Shown here: piece after piece, positions 9,591-21,193 of the stretch
How positions within the stretch are numbered: position 1 is the stretch's first letter
Layout: every line of letters begins with the position of its first letter
Source: Bactrocera neohumeralis
Lineage: Eukaryota; Arthropoda; Insecta; Diptera; Tephritidae
DNA: 64,000 nucleotides
Direction of reading: 5' to 3'
Assembly (NCBI RefSeq): GCF_024586455.1
Contig: NW_026089623.1
Span: 11,864,784-11,928,783 of the forward strand
Program-made: the position numbers and the translations under genes
Notes under the pieces: generated by a model
The model's input: only the letters and a program-made list of their open reading frames with translations
Told to the model about the DNA's origin: nothing
Databases searched by the model: none

Positions 9591-9995
9591 AAATTATTTG
9601 TAATCATAAGGCGGCGCACACTAAAGATATTATTAGTGCAAAGTTGATTCCGGACTTTTTCGATTCGGGATTTCTAATAGTGCGGAAAAGTTGGCTTAGT
9701 ACTTCCTGATTCCAATGCAACTTTTTGTTTTGAGATCGGATTGCATCTTCAACCCCAACTCCGGCCTTGAAATTTCAGAAATTCGCCTAAAATCGTGAAA
9801 TTGTCTACCTAGCTACCTACCTGAAATACGCATCTCATGGCAAAATGTATAAACCAAAAGTTATTTGTCACGTCATTTGCTACCGAAATGGTATACGCGA
9901 TCATGGCCGTAGGACGAACCGTTCCCGAGATACGGGGGAAAAGGCGGTGCGCCACAGCGCAATGTGAAAATCGGCTTGCGGCCACACTTCTTGAC
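9591..9995. other. no gene seen
   Basis: Unique-looking sequence between the decayed repeat and the 108-bp array. An ORF beginning at 9837 runs into the tandem array and shows no recognisable domain. Confidence 0.45.
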
Positions 9996-10235
9996 GTTGA
10001 TTTCGCCGAGTGCTCTCACTCACATTCATTCACCTACGCCAAAGGACACGTTCGGATAGGTCTCCACACAAATATTTTTTCATCGAGTTCCTTCACTCTT
10101 GTCGGTGATTTCGCCGAGTTCTATCACTTACATTCATTTCCCTGAGCCATACGACACGTTCGGACTGGTCTCCACATAAATATTTTTTCATCGAGTTCCT
10201 TCACTCTTGTCGTTGATTTCGCCGAGTGCTATCAC
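9996..10235. repeat. 108-bp tandem repeat, about 2.2 copies
   Basis: The box G.TGATTTCGCCGAG occurs at 9996, 10104 and 10212, exactly 108 bp apart. Each is followed by CACTTACATTCATT and TCTCCACA.AAATATTTTTTC. The array ends about 30 bp before the first Met of the unnamed repeat gene, so it may be its promoter region or terminal repeat (inference). Confidence 0.9.
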
Positions 10236-10267
10236 TTATATTCTCTCAACAGAACACAGAACTCAAA

Positions 10268-11825
10268 ATGTCTGTATCTCAATTTAAATTTAGACAGAAA
10301 TGTCCTGTGTTTGGCATATATCCGTACAATCTCTCTGAGCCCCAGTTACCTACTTACCAGGATGTTCTTTTGTGTTATCAGTTTGAAAGATTTCGTATAG
10401 GGCGACTCCGAGGCGACAACTATGAACCTAGGAGTAAAGAGGTTACAGAAATAGTTGCAAAAAAGGTTGAAAATACTTTCAAAAAGTCATCTATTCCGAT
10501 AGTTTCACACACCAGAGTTGTACAAATGCTCACCACATACCATACGAAATTTCTGACTCTTAAACAAATGTTTTTAAGGAACCCAATAAGTTTGAGCTCT
10601 AAAAGAGACGACTTTGTCTCTTCTGCCGGAAAATTATTTGACATCGCTTGTAAATGCATTTATTTTTCTTCTTGCACTTGTCCAAAGGAAAGGAAAGTTC
10701 CTATCAATGAACAACCATTTCTCTTGGACCAGAGAACCAGAAGAATTGGTCGCATTGGAAGTGTGTACCTGAAACAGAAAAGATTACAAAGAAAAATTAA
10801 CGTAAAGAAAACCTTTCAAAACGTCATTCAACATCAACACTTACCAGAAAAGTATCAACTAGAACACGTGACCATTCAGATCAGCCAGACTCTCATACAG
10901 ACGACAACAATGTAGGTGCGTCGCACATGGATTCTTCCAAAAACGGTGCTGATGATGAATTTTCTCTTCCATCCTCTAAAACCAAACAAAACACACTAGT
11001 ATTAGAACACACTGCTTTAGCTGCCCAAAGATTTGGAGTAAGTGATAGAGCAGCGGCCTTGATTGTTTCATCTGCTTTTCTGGTGCCAAAAAAGCAGGTT
11101 TGATAACAGAGGATCAGGCTAGCTTTGTCACTGACAAATGCAAGATTAGTCGGGCAAAAAAAAGTGTTGGAGTTAAGCTCCAAACCACCGAAAGTATTAA
11201 CTCTGTATATGGGCTGTATTTTGACGGCCGCAAAGACAATACACTTACACAAGTCAGCGAAGGTGAAAAGTACTACCGCGACACTGTCAAAGAGGAACAT
11301 ATTTCTCTTATAGCGGAACCTGGTTGTCATTACTTTGGCCACGTCACAGCTATATGGTAACATTTACAAGACAATTCAGTTGATGTGGAACATCTAGAAG
11401 TTGTCGGTGCTGATGGCACCAACACGAACACAGGTTGGAAAGGTGGAATAATTCGGTAACTAGAAGAAAGAATAGGTAGGCCATTACAGTGGGTTGTTTG
11501 TCTTTTACATTTCAACGAACTTCCATTTCGTGCTCTTTTCGAACACATAGATGGTGTCTCAAAGAGTCCAAATACATTCTCTGGCGACATAGGTATACTG
11601 CTCCCTGATTGTGAGAAGTTGTCTGTTGTCAAATTTGAAAGTTTTCCATCCTGCCAATTACCTTCTGAGGTTATTAATCCGACCCAACTTAGCACAGACC
11701 AAGCTTATCTCTATAAAATATCAGAAGCTGTTATTTCCGGTCAATGTTCCTCAGATGCGTCGATGCTTCCAGGTAACATGTGGAAATCTCGCTGGCTCAC
11801 CTGTGCAAATAGAAAGGAACAATAA
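10268..11825 (+). pseudogene. unnamed insect repeat gene, TE-derived, decayed
   Basis: I recognise the pattern of a repetitive insect protein family but know no accepted name. The Met at 10268 (MSVSQFKFRQKCPVFG) opens a frame to 10915. A shift leads to ALAAQRFGVSDRAAALIVSS, and a second shift near 11100 to a single frame ending at 11825, with in-frame stops at 11358 and 11457. Visible blocks: KLFDIACKC..FSSCTCPKERKVP (Cys-rich), GLYFDGRKDNTL, VKEEHISLIAEPG, VVGADGTNTNTGW, then CLLHFNELPFRALFEHIDG, and MWKSRWLTCANR. The spaced Asp (DGRKD, GADGT) and C..LH pattern suggests an RNase H-like transposase fold, but that is inference. The total is near 520 codons. A LINE copy abuts its end. Confidence 0.7.
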
Positions 11826-11829
11826 AAAG

Positions 11830-14345
11830 GAACAACAAGCCTCGGATGAGTGAGACCTCTTTTGATGACGACCATGGCAAACGAATTAAGGACTACAATT
11901 TAAGGGTATGCACCTGAAATTGCAGGAGCCTTAATTGAGAAGGTGCTGCTGCTTAGCTGGTTGATGTCCTCGTTAGAGTGAAGGCTGATATCACCGTCGT
12001 CCAAGAAATGCGATGGACGGGACAAGGTCTAAGGCAAGTAGGCCCTTGGGGCATTTGTTACAGTGACGATGTCAAAATAGTGCTTGGCGACTTTAACGCC
12101 ACGGTAGGCAGAGAAGGTATCTTTGGCGAAACAGTCGGTAAATTCAGCCTCCACTACGAAACATCCCCAAATGGATAGAGGCTGATCGACTGTGTCGGGG
12201 CCCGAAATATGATTATCTGTAGTACTATATTCCAGCATAAGAAAATACCTTGCTGTCTCCGGACCAAAAAGCCACCAACCAGATCGATTATGTTGAGATA
12301 GATGGAATATACGCGTCCGCTCCGAGGTCCTAACATCGACTCGGACCACTATCTTGTTGCAGCCAAGATTCGCATTCACCTTCGTGCAACAAGAAACGCT
12401 CGTTAACAAACACAAGGTAGGTTCGACGTCAAGAAACTGCAATCACAGCAGATAGTGAAACGATTTTCTACTCGACTCGGTATAAGGGAACTGTGGGACG
12501 GCATTTCAAACTCCTTACGTACAGCTGCAACTGAAACCATTGGTTTTCGGAAAATGCAAAAGAATCGCAACGTTACGATCGACCACAACACGTGCGGAAT
12601 GGGATAGATGAAGAGGGAAGCAAGACTCATTTGCTGACAGAAAAAGAGAGAGGTAGAAATGCGTAGGTATGTAGAGCTTGACAAGCTGGCCGACAGGAGT
12701 AATGCTCGAAAATTCTTCGAAAAGATGCGGTGGCTAACAGATGTTTTCAAGAAGGCGATATTCCCCAATCGGTGATGATGGAGCAGAAGTTCCATTGCCC
12801 GAACATGAAGAAGTTCGAGTACCTATTACCCGTCTGAAGAACAACAAGACGGCGGGGGCCGATGGATTGCCTGCCGAGCTATTCAAACGCGGAGGCGAAG
12901 AACTGATAAAGAGCATGCATCAGCTTCTTTGCAAATTATAGTCGGACGAATTATAAACTGACGTTGAGCAACACGAAAAACTCCGTCAGGATCGGGAAGG
13001 ACCTTTCCTAGCCGTTCGATACCAAACGAGGTTTCAGACAAGGCGACTCCCTATTGTGTATAATATGTGTATAATTCGAGCTGCAGAACTAAACCCAGAA
13101 GGTACAATCTTGTATTAGAGGGTATAGCTGCTGGCGTATGCCGATCATATTATGGGGTCAGTAAGATTATCTGGCCTTTTTTGTACTTTTTTTTCGAAGA
13201 AATGTTTATTCTACAATAGAACTTTTTTCGCATATCGTGAGGTATATCGTGGAGGGCATAAACAAATTGTTTGATGACATCTGTCGGAAAAATGACTGGG
13301 TGAGTGAGATGAGTTTTTTCACTGGCGGACACGATTTCTCATGTTTGGATCATCTGAAACACAAAAACCTAATGTATTCTTAAACAGTACATGAATGGTT
13401 ATCGTTTCTACTAAAATTATGAAAAAGCGTAGATAAATAAAAAAGTAATTAACGTTTTTTTTTTATTTTTCCCCATGTTTGTTTTACATAAATTTTGTCA
13501 TAACATTGTCAATAAATTATAAGAAATATAGAGACGATAGCCAGGCGTTTTGTGAACATTTAAACAAAAACATAAGCAAATCCAGTTTTAAGAAGTGTGT
13601 TTCGAGAAAAACGCGTTTAAAGTTTGAGGTGTGTACTCCGAGCGTTCTGAACGTCAAGCGGTATTATTATTTTTGGGCCTTCTTCGAAACTTTCCAATGG
13701 TAAAGTGGATTTTTACATTAATTTTAAGGGTATAAGGAAACAGAAAGTTCAAAAAAAAAATAAAATAATTGGGAAAAGATTACCCTACGGACTCCTTGAT
13801 ATCATTGGCCTTAACAACCGCGCCGTTAGTTATGCTTTCTCTAGAATGGGTAACACGGCGAAGTAAATGGGTCTGGTGTTCAACGAGGGCAAGACGAAAT
13901 ATCTCCTGTCATCAAATAAACAGTAGTCGCACTCACGACTTGGCACTCACGTCACTGTTGACAGTGGTAACTTCGAAGTTGTGGATAATTTTGTCTATTT
14001 AAGGTCCAGCATCAACACCAACAACAACAACGTCGGCCTCAAAATCCAAAGCAAAATATCTTTTGCCAACAGATGCTACATTGGACTTAGTAAGCAATTG
14101 AGAAGTAAAGTCCTCTCTCGACGAACAAAAACCAAACTCTATAAGTCACTCATAATTCCCGTCCTGCTATATGGTGCAGAGGATTGGACGATGACAACAA
14201 CCGATTAGTCACCGTTGCGAGTTTTTGAGAGAAAAGTTCTGCGAAATATTTATGGTCCTTTGCGCGTTGACCACGGCGAAAATCGCATTTGATGGAACGA
14301 TGTATGTATGTTTGAGTTCTACAACGACATTGACATAGTTCAGCG
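11830..14345 (+). mobile_element. RTE-like non-LTR retrotransposon, decayed and split by a MITE
   Basis: Endonuclease blocks VQEMRWTGQG, VKIVLGDFNA, ETVGKFSLHYETSPNG and IDSDHYLVAAKIR (the D-H pair of an APE-type nuclease) lie at 11980-12390. Linker pieces follow, then RT pieces RLKNNKTAGADGLPAELFK, TLSNTKNSVRIGKDLS and YAD..., cut at 13153. After the MITE, RT and C-terminal pieces continue (GLSKQLRSKVLSRRTKTKLY, VLLYGAEDW) to about 14345. Internal deletions and many stops are present. Three other fragments of the family lie at 19742, 25590 and 47600. Confidence 0.88.
13154..13795. mobile_element. MITE-like insertion in the LINE RT domain
   Basis: Splits the YADD region of the LINE. Ends GGGGTCAGTAAGATTATCT (13154) and inverted GGAGTCCGTAGGGTAATCT (13795) match in about 14 of 19 positions. 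The LINE frame can be picked up on both sides (GCCGATCATATT / GATATCATTGGCC). No transposase is present. It contains a CGAGAAAAACGCGTTTAAAG block shared, inverted, with the MITE at 8297-9018. Confidence 0.7.
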
Positions 14346-14930
14346 ATTTGTTAGCAATATCTAAACTTTTTGTAGCAATTATAACAGACGAAATAACCTT
14401 CCGGATTTCTCCACTAAATTTTTGTCCTCAGCACTGTTTTCGTAAAGGGAAATCTACAGTTACCAACTTCCTAGAATTTATAACCCATGTATCAATGGGT
14501 TTTAGGGAGAATAAGCATACTGATATTATATACACATATTTTAGTAAAGCCTTTGATAAAGTAAACTGTTCTACTATTTTGAATAATATGGATCTTTATG
14601 GTTTTCAACCAGTATTTCTAAAATGGGTTGCTTCTGATCTTAGTAATATAACTCAACAAGTTATATTTAACGATAATTTTCCTGATTTAATAGATGTCCC
14701 CTCACGCGTTTCTTAAGGTAGCCATCTTGGTTCAGTTCTGTTCTTGTTATTATTTAATGATGTATCGTCTGTTATTAAGTATTCAAAGGTTTTATTATAT
14801 GCAGCCGATATAAAATTTTTCATATACTTTAAAAACAGACCTAAAAAACTAAGTTTCTTGGTGTGTTAGAAATGATATGCCATTGCACGTTAAAAAATCT
14901 AAAACGATGGGCTTTTCTCGTAGATCAGTA
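14345..14930 (+). pseudogene. non-LTR retrotransposon RT fragment (Jockey/CR1-like)
   Basis: Reads LFVAIITDEI..ISPL..FCPQHCFRKGKSTVTN, YTYFSKAFDKVNCSTI (motif A Asp lost or changed in the TYFSKAFD box), QPVFLKWVASDLSN and then, past a stop at 14714, KVLLYAADIKFF, where the YADD box reads YAAD. It is a different LINE clade from its neighbours, judging by the FRKGKSTVTN and YTYFSKAFDKV blocks. Only about 195 codons survive, with no endonuclease. Confidence 0.85.
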
Positions 14931-14936
14931 GACCCT

Positions 14937-15360
14937 ACTTCATCTATATAAATAAAAATGAATTGTTGTTCGTTAGTCTGATTAAAACTCGAAAACGGCT
15001 CGGCCGATTGAGCTGACTTTGGTTTTAAAATGTTTGTCGTAGTCCAGGGTAGGTCTAAACGGTGAGCAAATAAGGCAAAATTACGAGTAAGATAGAGTAA
15101 AACGACAATTCCATTTTCCTATATAAAAGTTGACCACTTACTTGCTGTCAAACATTTGACGGTATTTGTACTCTCAGTTTCACTCGAATTGAAGAACGCA
15201 TTAAAACAAGAGTTTTGAATCGACAACATAATATCAACTTTGCTCATAACATCGTGTATTTAAATTTCAATTTCAAAATATATAAATATAATTAATGTGT
15301 TGACATGTTTGATGGTGCCAACCTTACAGTGTTACCAACTCTCAAAAATACTTTTATTAT
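14937..15360 (+). mobile_element. Helitron/Helentron 5' end fragment
   Basis: The segment ATATAAATAAAAATGAATTG followed by GTTCGTTAGTCTGATTAAAACTC is, from family knowledge, the characteristic 5' terminal region of insect Helitrons/Helentrons. Nothing coding follows, so it is a truncated or non-autonomous copy. The right boundary is set by the next repeat and is uncertain. Confidence 0.6.
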
Positions 15361-15361
15361 A

Positions 15362-15660
15362 ATAACGGGGCATCTCTGCCTGTGCAGACTCCACATCGCT
15401 CATTGCTTACTAGATACAGAATACTACATAGTTTGCCATATATGGTAAGCTAGAAGCTGTCTCTTCAGCAGTTTAACAGCGCAGTTTTCATTTATATGAA
15501 AATTTCGAAGAGGCAACATATTCCATTTCCACATATGCCGACGGCATTTTAATTTCGGTGATATGAAAATTAGAAGAGCGAGTTAAGACGGTTGTGTTAT
15601 ATTATAAAAATAAAGTACATTTTCAAAATAACATTTAATATTTAGTTTAATATTGTTAAT
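15362..15660 (-). repeat. dispersed repeat, LTR candidate (partner at 36329-36697)
   Basis: The reverse complement aligns with 36329-36697 over about 300 bp, including AAATTTTCATA.AAATGAAA, ATGCCGTCGGCATATG and TTTATTTTTATAAT.CAACAC. Because a gypsy-like gag in the same orientation lies just beyond the gap (15845-16220), this could be its 3' LTR with pol lost in the gap. That is inference. Confidence 0.7.
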
Positions 15661-15744
15661 TTATAGAAATATTATGCAAATTGGGTTGGGAAGTCTTAAA
15701 CTTAATAAACTTATACAAGCATAAATCAAAATATCATTTCTCAT

Positions 15745-15844
15745 NNNNNNNNNNNNNNNNNNNNNNNNNNNNNNNNNNNNNNNNNNNNNNNNNNNNNNNN
15801 NNNNNNNNNNNNNNNNNNNNNNNNNNNNNNNNNNNNNNNNNNNN
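15745..15844. other. assembly gap, 100 N
   Basis: Exactly 100 N, the usual placeholder for a gap of unknown length. It interrupts the gypsy-like gag frame. Confidence 0.99.
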
Positions 15845-16220
15845 AGTATTTCGTGTTCATTTGGCTTAATATCCTTCTTAACTTACAATGTAACCAATGT
15901 AACTCATCAATGTTTATGGCTTCGATATTAAGAGCATCTATTCTTAAATTAAAAAACGTTCTCTTTATTCCAAATTCTTCTTTAAGTTTACTCACAATAT
16001 CATCCCAGGTAGGATTAACTAATGTCTCAACTGCTCTTAATGCGTTTCCCTGTAAACGGTTGCTAAGAACTCTTTGCAAAGTACCTAAGTGCTCAATTGG
16101 AGTCAATTGGAGAACGGTTGAGACGTCTCGAAAATAATTACTAAGTGAGTACTCACTACTTCCAGTAAACGGCGGTAGGCTCCTGGCTTCTCGTAAACAT
16201 TCTGCTAGTGTCAACGCCAT
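15845..16220 (-). pseudogene. gypsy-type gag fragment, truncated by gap
   Basis: From Met at 16220 the minus strand reads LTLAECLREARSLPPFTGSS, YFRDVSTVLQLTPIEH, VLSNRLQGNALRAVE, NPTWDDIVSKLKEEFGIKRT and LHWLHCKLRRILSQMNTKY, then the gap. The order PPFTG..., RLQG.ALRAVE, W..I...LKEEFG is the capsid-like core of Ty3/gypsy gag (errantivirus-type). The 125 visible codons have no stop, so the copy may be young or truncated only by the gap. The nucleocapsid end is not seen. Confidence 0.8.
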
Positions 16221-17775
16221 TGTTTTGTTTTTGTCAAGAAGGTTCTGTTTCCGCTACAGTTTGTGCAAACTGCTCTTGTGTTGTTGTTGTTGTAGATTCT
16301 CTCGCTTTGCTGACGTTGAAAAATTTACAATGCAAACGATGATTATGTACATATATGTATATATATTTTTTTTTGTCTCTCAAGATGAAATGATTCTTTT
16401 CTGTATATTAAATATGGTATTGCTCTATTCCGCTTTTTTTCAAGTTCAAATGAATGTGAAAATATGAATTTTGTCTATTCAAGGTCAGATGAAAGCCACT
16501 TATTTTCGTTAGAGCATATGTGGTTTTGTTGTTGTAATATATTGTTCTGGTTGCATTGACTTTACAATTTTTATTTCTTTTATATGCAAACCACGTTTGT
16601 AATTCGAACACTATTTTTTTGGAATTTTTCTTTTTTTTCGATAAATGTTTATCCCACAATATATATGTATGTGTGGTCAAATTTAAGAACAAACTCAAAC
16701 CACAAACACAAAGTACTTATTTTAGTAGCATTAAGTGTTGAAGTGTACTTTTCATTTATTTATTTAATTAAATCACAAAAAGTTATTAATTAGCTTTGCA
16801 CGCAAAATGTTCGGTTTGGATACGAAAATTTAACACGACGCGGTTGCGGTTGAAAATACAAATATATGAATAATTATTGTTTAATCATTACTTTTCAACT
16901 AACTTAACGATTATCAAAAATCTGTTAACAATGTTGAGTTCAAACTTAAAAAAAACTAAGTATTTAAAATTAGCCGTAAATCTTATTCGAGAGTGAGAGC
17001 GAGAAAAGAAGAGTTTGACATATTTATATATAACTTGCGTATATGTATGTATATGTTTATTGTAAACCAGAGATGAGCAAATGAAATGTATGGATGTATT
17101 GCTAACCGCGAGCGTAAAGTGGCTACCATGGGACAAAGAACATTTGCAGTCAGTTGATTAACAAACAACAGCGAAGTGACATCGTGTGTCGCTTGATTGT
17201 TTTATGATACTATTTATGCGCGTACCTATGTATATGTGTTTGTTCAAAATGATTGACAAATATTGCTTTATGATTTCCGATGCCGAGGCAAGCCTTATGT
17301 TTAAGCATGATTTCTCGAGAACTTCACAATTTTAATTTTATCTTAAAATTTCCGCTAACTAGTTTGCTAGTAAAAGTAGTCAACTCCCAATTTATCCCAC
17401 CAAAGGTATCTGAAATTATAACATTTTGTTATGTTATACATTTCAAATGGGGCAAAAATATACTAGGGCATAAAAAAACATCAACATACCGACTACCTAT
17501 GTTACCTCGTTGCTGTCTGCAGCGCAACTGGCAGGAAAATCAATTCATTATCCCACAGTGCAAAACTGGTTTTTTCGCTCTCAATAGCGACTGAAATAAG
17601 AGCGTAAGAATACGTGCGCTGAGCGTAACTGCTCATGTGAGTCAAAACGCCCATGCATGTTGTAAACATACAACTTAAGGATTCAAGTCTTTAATTAATA
17701 CATAGCTGCAATTCGTGAAAATCATTGACAGATATTTTGGGAGTTGTGAGAGTATTATGTTATATGTATTATATA
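16221..17775. other. no gene seen; possible gag leader then AT-rich DNA
   Basis: About 1.5 kb upstream of the gag start. It holds (TA)n/TATATGTATA stretches near 16345-16370 and 17030-17060 and short frames on both strands with no recognisable domain. Part may be the 5' leader or LTR of the gypsy-like element, but I found no LTR partner. Confidence 0.45.
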
Positions 17776-18692
17776 CAAGGCGCGTTCCAAAGTAAACAGG
17801 ACTTAAAAAAAAATCAGAACAAACATTTTTTTCACAAAATCAATTTATTTTATTCCAAATAGTCTCCTTCTGCTTCAATACAGCTTTTTGCACGGTCCAA
17901 AAGCATGGCGAACGAGTGTTTTAGCTCGGTATGGCCTTCAGTATGCCGATCAAGCCTTTTGAATGGCATCTACGTCTGCATAACGCTTTCCTTTCATGTG
18001 CAAATGCATTTTTCCGGAAAGGAAGAAGTCGCACGGTGCCATATGAGGTGAATACGAGGTGTGGTTAATGGTTAACAGGTGATTTTTAGTCAAATAATCG
18101 AGCTTCGAATGTTGGATTCTGAGCAATTTTTGGTCGTCAGTCAATTTGTGCGAAACAAATCGTGCACACATCTTTCGTAAGCCCAAATGTTCAGTCAAAA
18201 TGCGATAAAACGATGTTTTGGAGGTGTTAAATTCCATTTCTATGAATTTCAATGATGATTTCGGCTGATTTTTGGTGAATTCACGCACAATTTCGATGGA
18301 ATTTCCTGTGATCACGGATTTTGATTGGCCCACATGCTAATCGTCATTTATGCTCTAACGATCACTTTGAAAACGTGAAAACCACTCGTGCCCTTTGCTA
18401 CGGGATAGAAAATCATCGCCATAAACTTGATTCATCAATTGAAACGTTTCGGTAAGTTTTACCAATTTTAAAACAACCTTTAATGTTTTCTCTTTGTTCG
18501 AAGCTCATTTTCGCACCGTTAATGCAAACATACTGACACTTAAAATGCAATAACTTCACTTCCAATAGGTGGAATGTCATGAAATTCTCACTGGACAATC
18601 GATAGCAGATTCTAACGCACCAGTCGACATATAGATGGCGCCAACTGGGGGGCTAGATTTAAAAAGTCCTATTTACTTTGGAACACAACTTG
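17776..18692 (-). mobile_element. mariner-like element with internal deletion
   Basis: TIRs CAAGGCGCGTTCCAAAGTAA (17776) and inverted CAAGTTGTGTTCCAAAGTAA (18692), flanked by TA on both sides (17774-17775, 18693-18694). The minus-strand transposase inside lacks its middle. Related to, but distinct from, the element at 47842-48651. Confidence 0.9.
17950..18508 (-). pseudogene. mariner-like transposase, internally deleted
   Basis: Begins MSFEQRENIKGCFKIGK (first base 18508), the HTH_48-type N-terminus. It reads across frames through QLMNQVYGDDFLSRSKGHEW, GQSKSVITGNSIEIVREF, FNTSKTSFYRILTEHLGLRK and KLTDDQKLLRIQHS. It then jumps from DYLTKNHLLTIN straight to HTSYSPHMAPCDFFL (third catalytic Asp region), ending KGKRYADVDAIQKA. 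The first and second catalytic Asp segments are gone. At least one frameshift and stops are present. Confidence 0.85.
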
Positions 18693-18699
18693 TATATGT

Positions 18700-19695
18700 T
18701 TAGTGTTGTGGGTCTTGCTTTTAAGTGAGTGACGGTGATTTGTTGCATGTTTGCGTAGAAAGACTAGTGAAAGAAGAATTGTGTGAAGCAGTTGGGTTCA
18801 GAGTTAATGCTTTCTCGATGCTAATATTTTGCTTGTTGTTGTAGTTTCCGGCAAAGATATAGGAATTATTATTGTTTTCTGTTGGTTTGTGGTTTTAAGA
18901 GGGAATTTCATTATTTTTTTTTGCGCAGGTAGAAGGTGTTGGTGTTCGATTATGCACTGTGATAAGATATAGTTCGTTATCTCTGTTTGGGATTTGATCT
19001 ATGTATGTTGTTTTTTGGCTTACGTTTCGTGTTTTTTGCTTTAAAATAGGGCAATTCAGAATCTGGTGCAAATTTGCATGTTTCCCGCGCAGTTCCTACA
19101 TATTGTACGTGGGGATATGTCGGGGTCCAGGGAGGATAAATTGCACTCATCGCACTTTTTTGGGTTGGAGCAGCGGTGAGTAGTATGAAATAATTTACCG
19201 CAGTTTTTGAATTACATATGGTTTGGGAAATGAGGTATAATCTTATATGAATGCCATGTGACATCAATGTGGTTGGAAAATGGTACTTATCAAAAGTGAG
19301 GAAACAGACTGCTTAGGTTTTCCTTCTATGTTTCTGAAGAATTTGTATACTCCTACAATTCCTTGTTCATCTAAGTTATTAACGATTTCCTCTTCACTTG
19401 GGTCTATTAAGTATTTAGCATATATTGTATCTTTAGTATAATTGAGTTTTTCATGGTATTTTGTATTTTAGTACGAATGAACTTTTCGGCGGTTGATTTG
19501 TCTTTAAGTAATAGCAATAATCTTCCGTCGCGCAATTCCCTGATTTTCATAATTTCTTTGCACACAAATTTTAATGCAGAATGAATTGCAAATATGTTAT
19601 ACCTATTTAATGGTTTATTTATGTAAACGGTCGGTATGACAACATATTTAGAATTTTACACTTGTTTTTCTAGAAGATTGGGAAAAGGCTCAAAT
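18700..19695 (-). pseudogene. LINE ORF1 (gag-like protein with zinc knuckles), decayed
   Basis: The minus strand, across frames, reads CKEIMKIRELRDGRLLLLLK, STAEKFIRTKIQ, EEEIVNNLDEQGIVGVYKFF, SSLLISTIFQPH and HSYKIIPHFPNH, then Cys-rich CNSKNCGKLFHTTHRC and CDECNLSS, CRNCAGNMQIC. The order RRM-like fold (LR.GRLLL, GIVGVYKFF) then CCHC knuckles is the ORF1 protein of I/Jockey-type LINEs, which binds the element RNA. The reading frame is broken several times. No matching ORF2 lies adjacent. Confidence 0.7.
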
Positions 19696-19741
19696 TTGCC
19701 CAATTTCGACACGGAAGTTAATTTAATATCTCTGACCATTT

Positions 19742-20775
19742 AGCTGGTTGATGCAGTTATGTATGTGTAGAAGTTCACGCAAATGTGGAAAGCTCTCTAA
19801 GCGCTATTCACTTGGGGGTGGCTTGAGTTGTTCGTTGTGGAAGAAAAACTTCGTCGCCGAAACTAGGCATTCACTCCGGTGGATAAAAGTCTTGCCACAA
19901 CCCGCGTCGAAGCGAAGAGATTTGCGCCACGACATGACAGAAGAGAAAAACGACGTGACCAAAGATGACTTCTCTGAACGCTTGGAGCGCACGTATGAGA
20001 GATGCCACCACCGTGATGTCAAAATCGTTCTTGCCGACTTTAACGCCAGGGATAGCAAAGAAGGCATCTTTGGCAAAACAATTGGTAAATTCAGCCTTCA
20101 TGATGAAACATCCCCATATTGGTTGGGGCTGATCGCTTTCGTCCAAAACATGGTTATCTGCAGCACTAGACCCCAGCATAGATAAATTTCGAAGGCTTTC
20201 CAGATCGAAGGCCAAGAACCAGACCATGTTGTGATAGCCGGATGATACGTCTCCAGTGGTTGAAACTTGCGAACGCTCTGAGGTACTAGCATTGACTCGG
20301 ACCACTATAATTTTGTAGCCAAGTTGCGCAACTGCCTCTGTGTAGCATAAAAGCGCACGTCAACAAACACAAGCAAGGTTCGACGTTGAGAACCTGCACT
20401 CAAAACAGCCAGCCGAAAAATTTTCTACTCGACTTGCACTCATGCTCTCTGCCACCAGAAACTGTGAGACGACATTTCACGCTCATTACGCTCGCAAAAT
20501 TAAGATGGGCCTGCAAATGGCAGTGAAAGCATAACCGTAGGAGATGGTGAACCCAATTCCCCAATCCCCAATGCCCGAACATGAATAATTTGGAATAGCA
20601 TATTACCCGCCTGAAGAACAACCAAACGATGGGGGCAGATTGACTGCCGGCCGAACTGTTCAAATACGGCAGTGAATACGTCGAACGAAAGCATGCCAAA
20701 CGATTGCAGTTTAAGTGTGCTCTTCCCAATTCTCAAACAAGGAAACCCCACATTCTGTACCAATTATATACCAAT
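19742..20775 (+). mobile_element. RTE-like LINE fragment, endonuclease to RT start
   Basis: Starts in the linker (KCGKLSKRYSLGG) and reads DFSERLERTYERCHHRDVKI, VLADFNARDSKEGIFG, KFSLHDETSPYW and MVICSTRPQH, then frameshifted IDSDHYNFVAKLR. A large deletion joins this to RT start pieces (ILPA.RTTKRWG and VLFPILKQGNPTFCTNY), ending near 20775. The catalytic GDFNA motif reads ADFNA, a further sign of decay. Confidence 0.85.
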
Positions 20776-21189
20776 CATATATTTGGAAAATATAATATGT
20801 TATTTTAAAGGTACAAATTTGAGTAATATATCCTGAAATTTTGATACAAAAATGTTTAAAATTCAGCCGTTGAGACCTCATTTCCCTGGGTGTCTCACAA
20901 AAAAGTGCTCTCGCCGTGGACAGCATAACTTATTATTGGATCATATAAAATTAAACATATCTGTTAGTATATATCTAAATCTCGTTTTTGAACGTAGGAA
21001 ATGAAAAAATATTAAAATTATCCTTTTTTTCTCAGACCTTGAACAAAAAATCTCATTTTTTGGTAAAATTTTCGCCATTTATTGGTCAAAAAAATTAGTT
21101 GTAATAAAACAAGAAAAAATCCTTCGGTCAGTAACGAAATAATGTTATTTTAAAAACGTGTACACAATACGAACTAAATTGGTCGACAA
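20776..21189. other. no gene seen
   Basis: AT-rich DNA with poly-T stretches around 21022-21060. No repeat partner or coding motif was recognised. Confidence 0.45.
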
Positions 21190-21193
21190 CTTT

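Noticed and set aside
12029..12442. 137-codon minus-strand ORF across the LINE endonuclease
   Set aside because: Exact antisense of the recognisable GDFNA/SDHYLV endonuclease; a shadow frame.
16225..16793. Phe/Leu-rich ORFs upstream of the gypsy gag
   Set aside because: AT-driven composition, overlapping frames on both strands, no domain.
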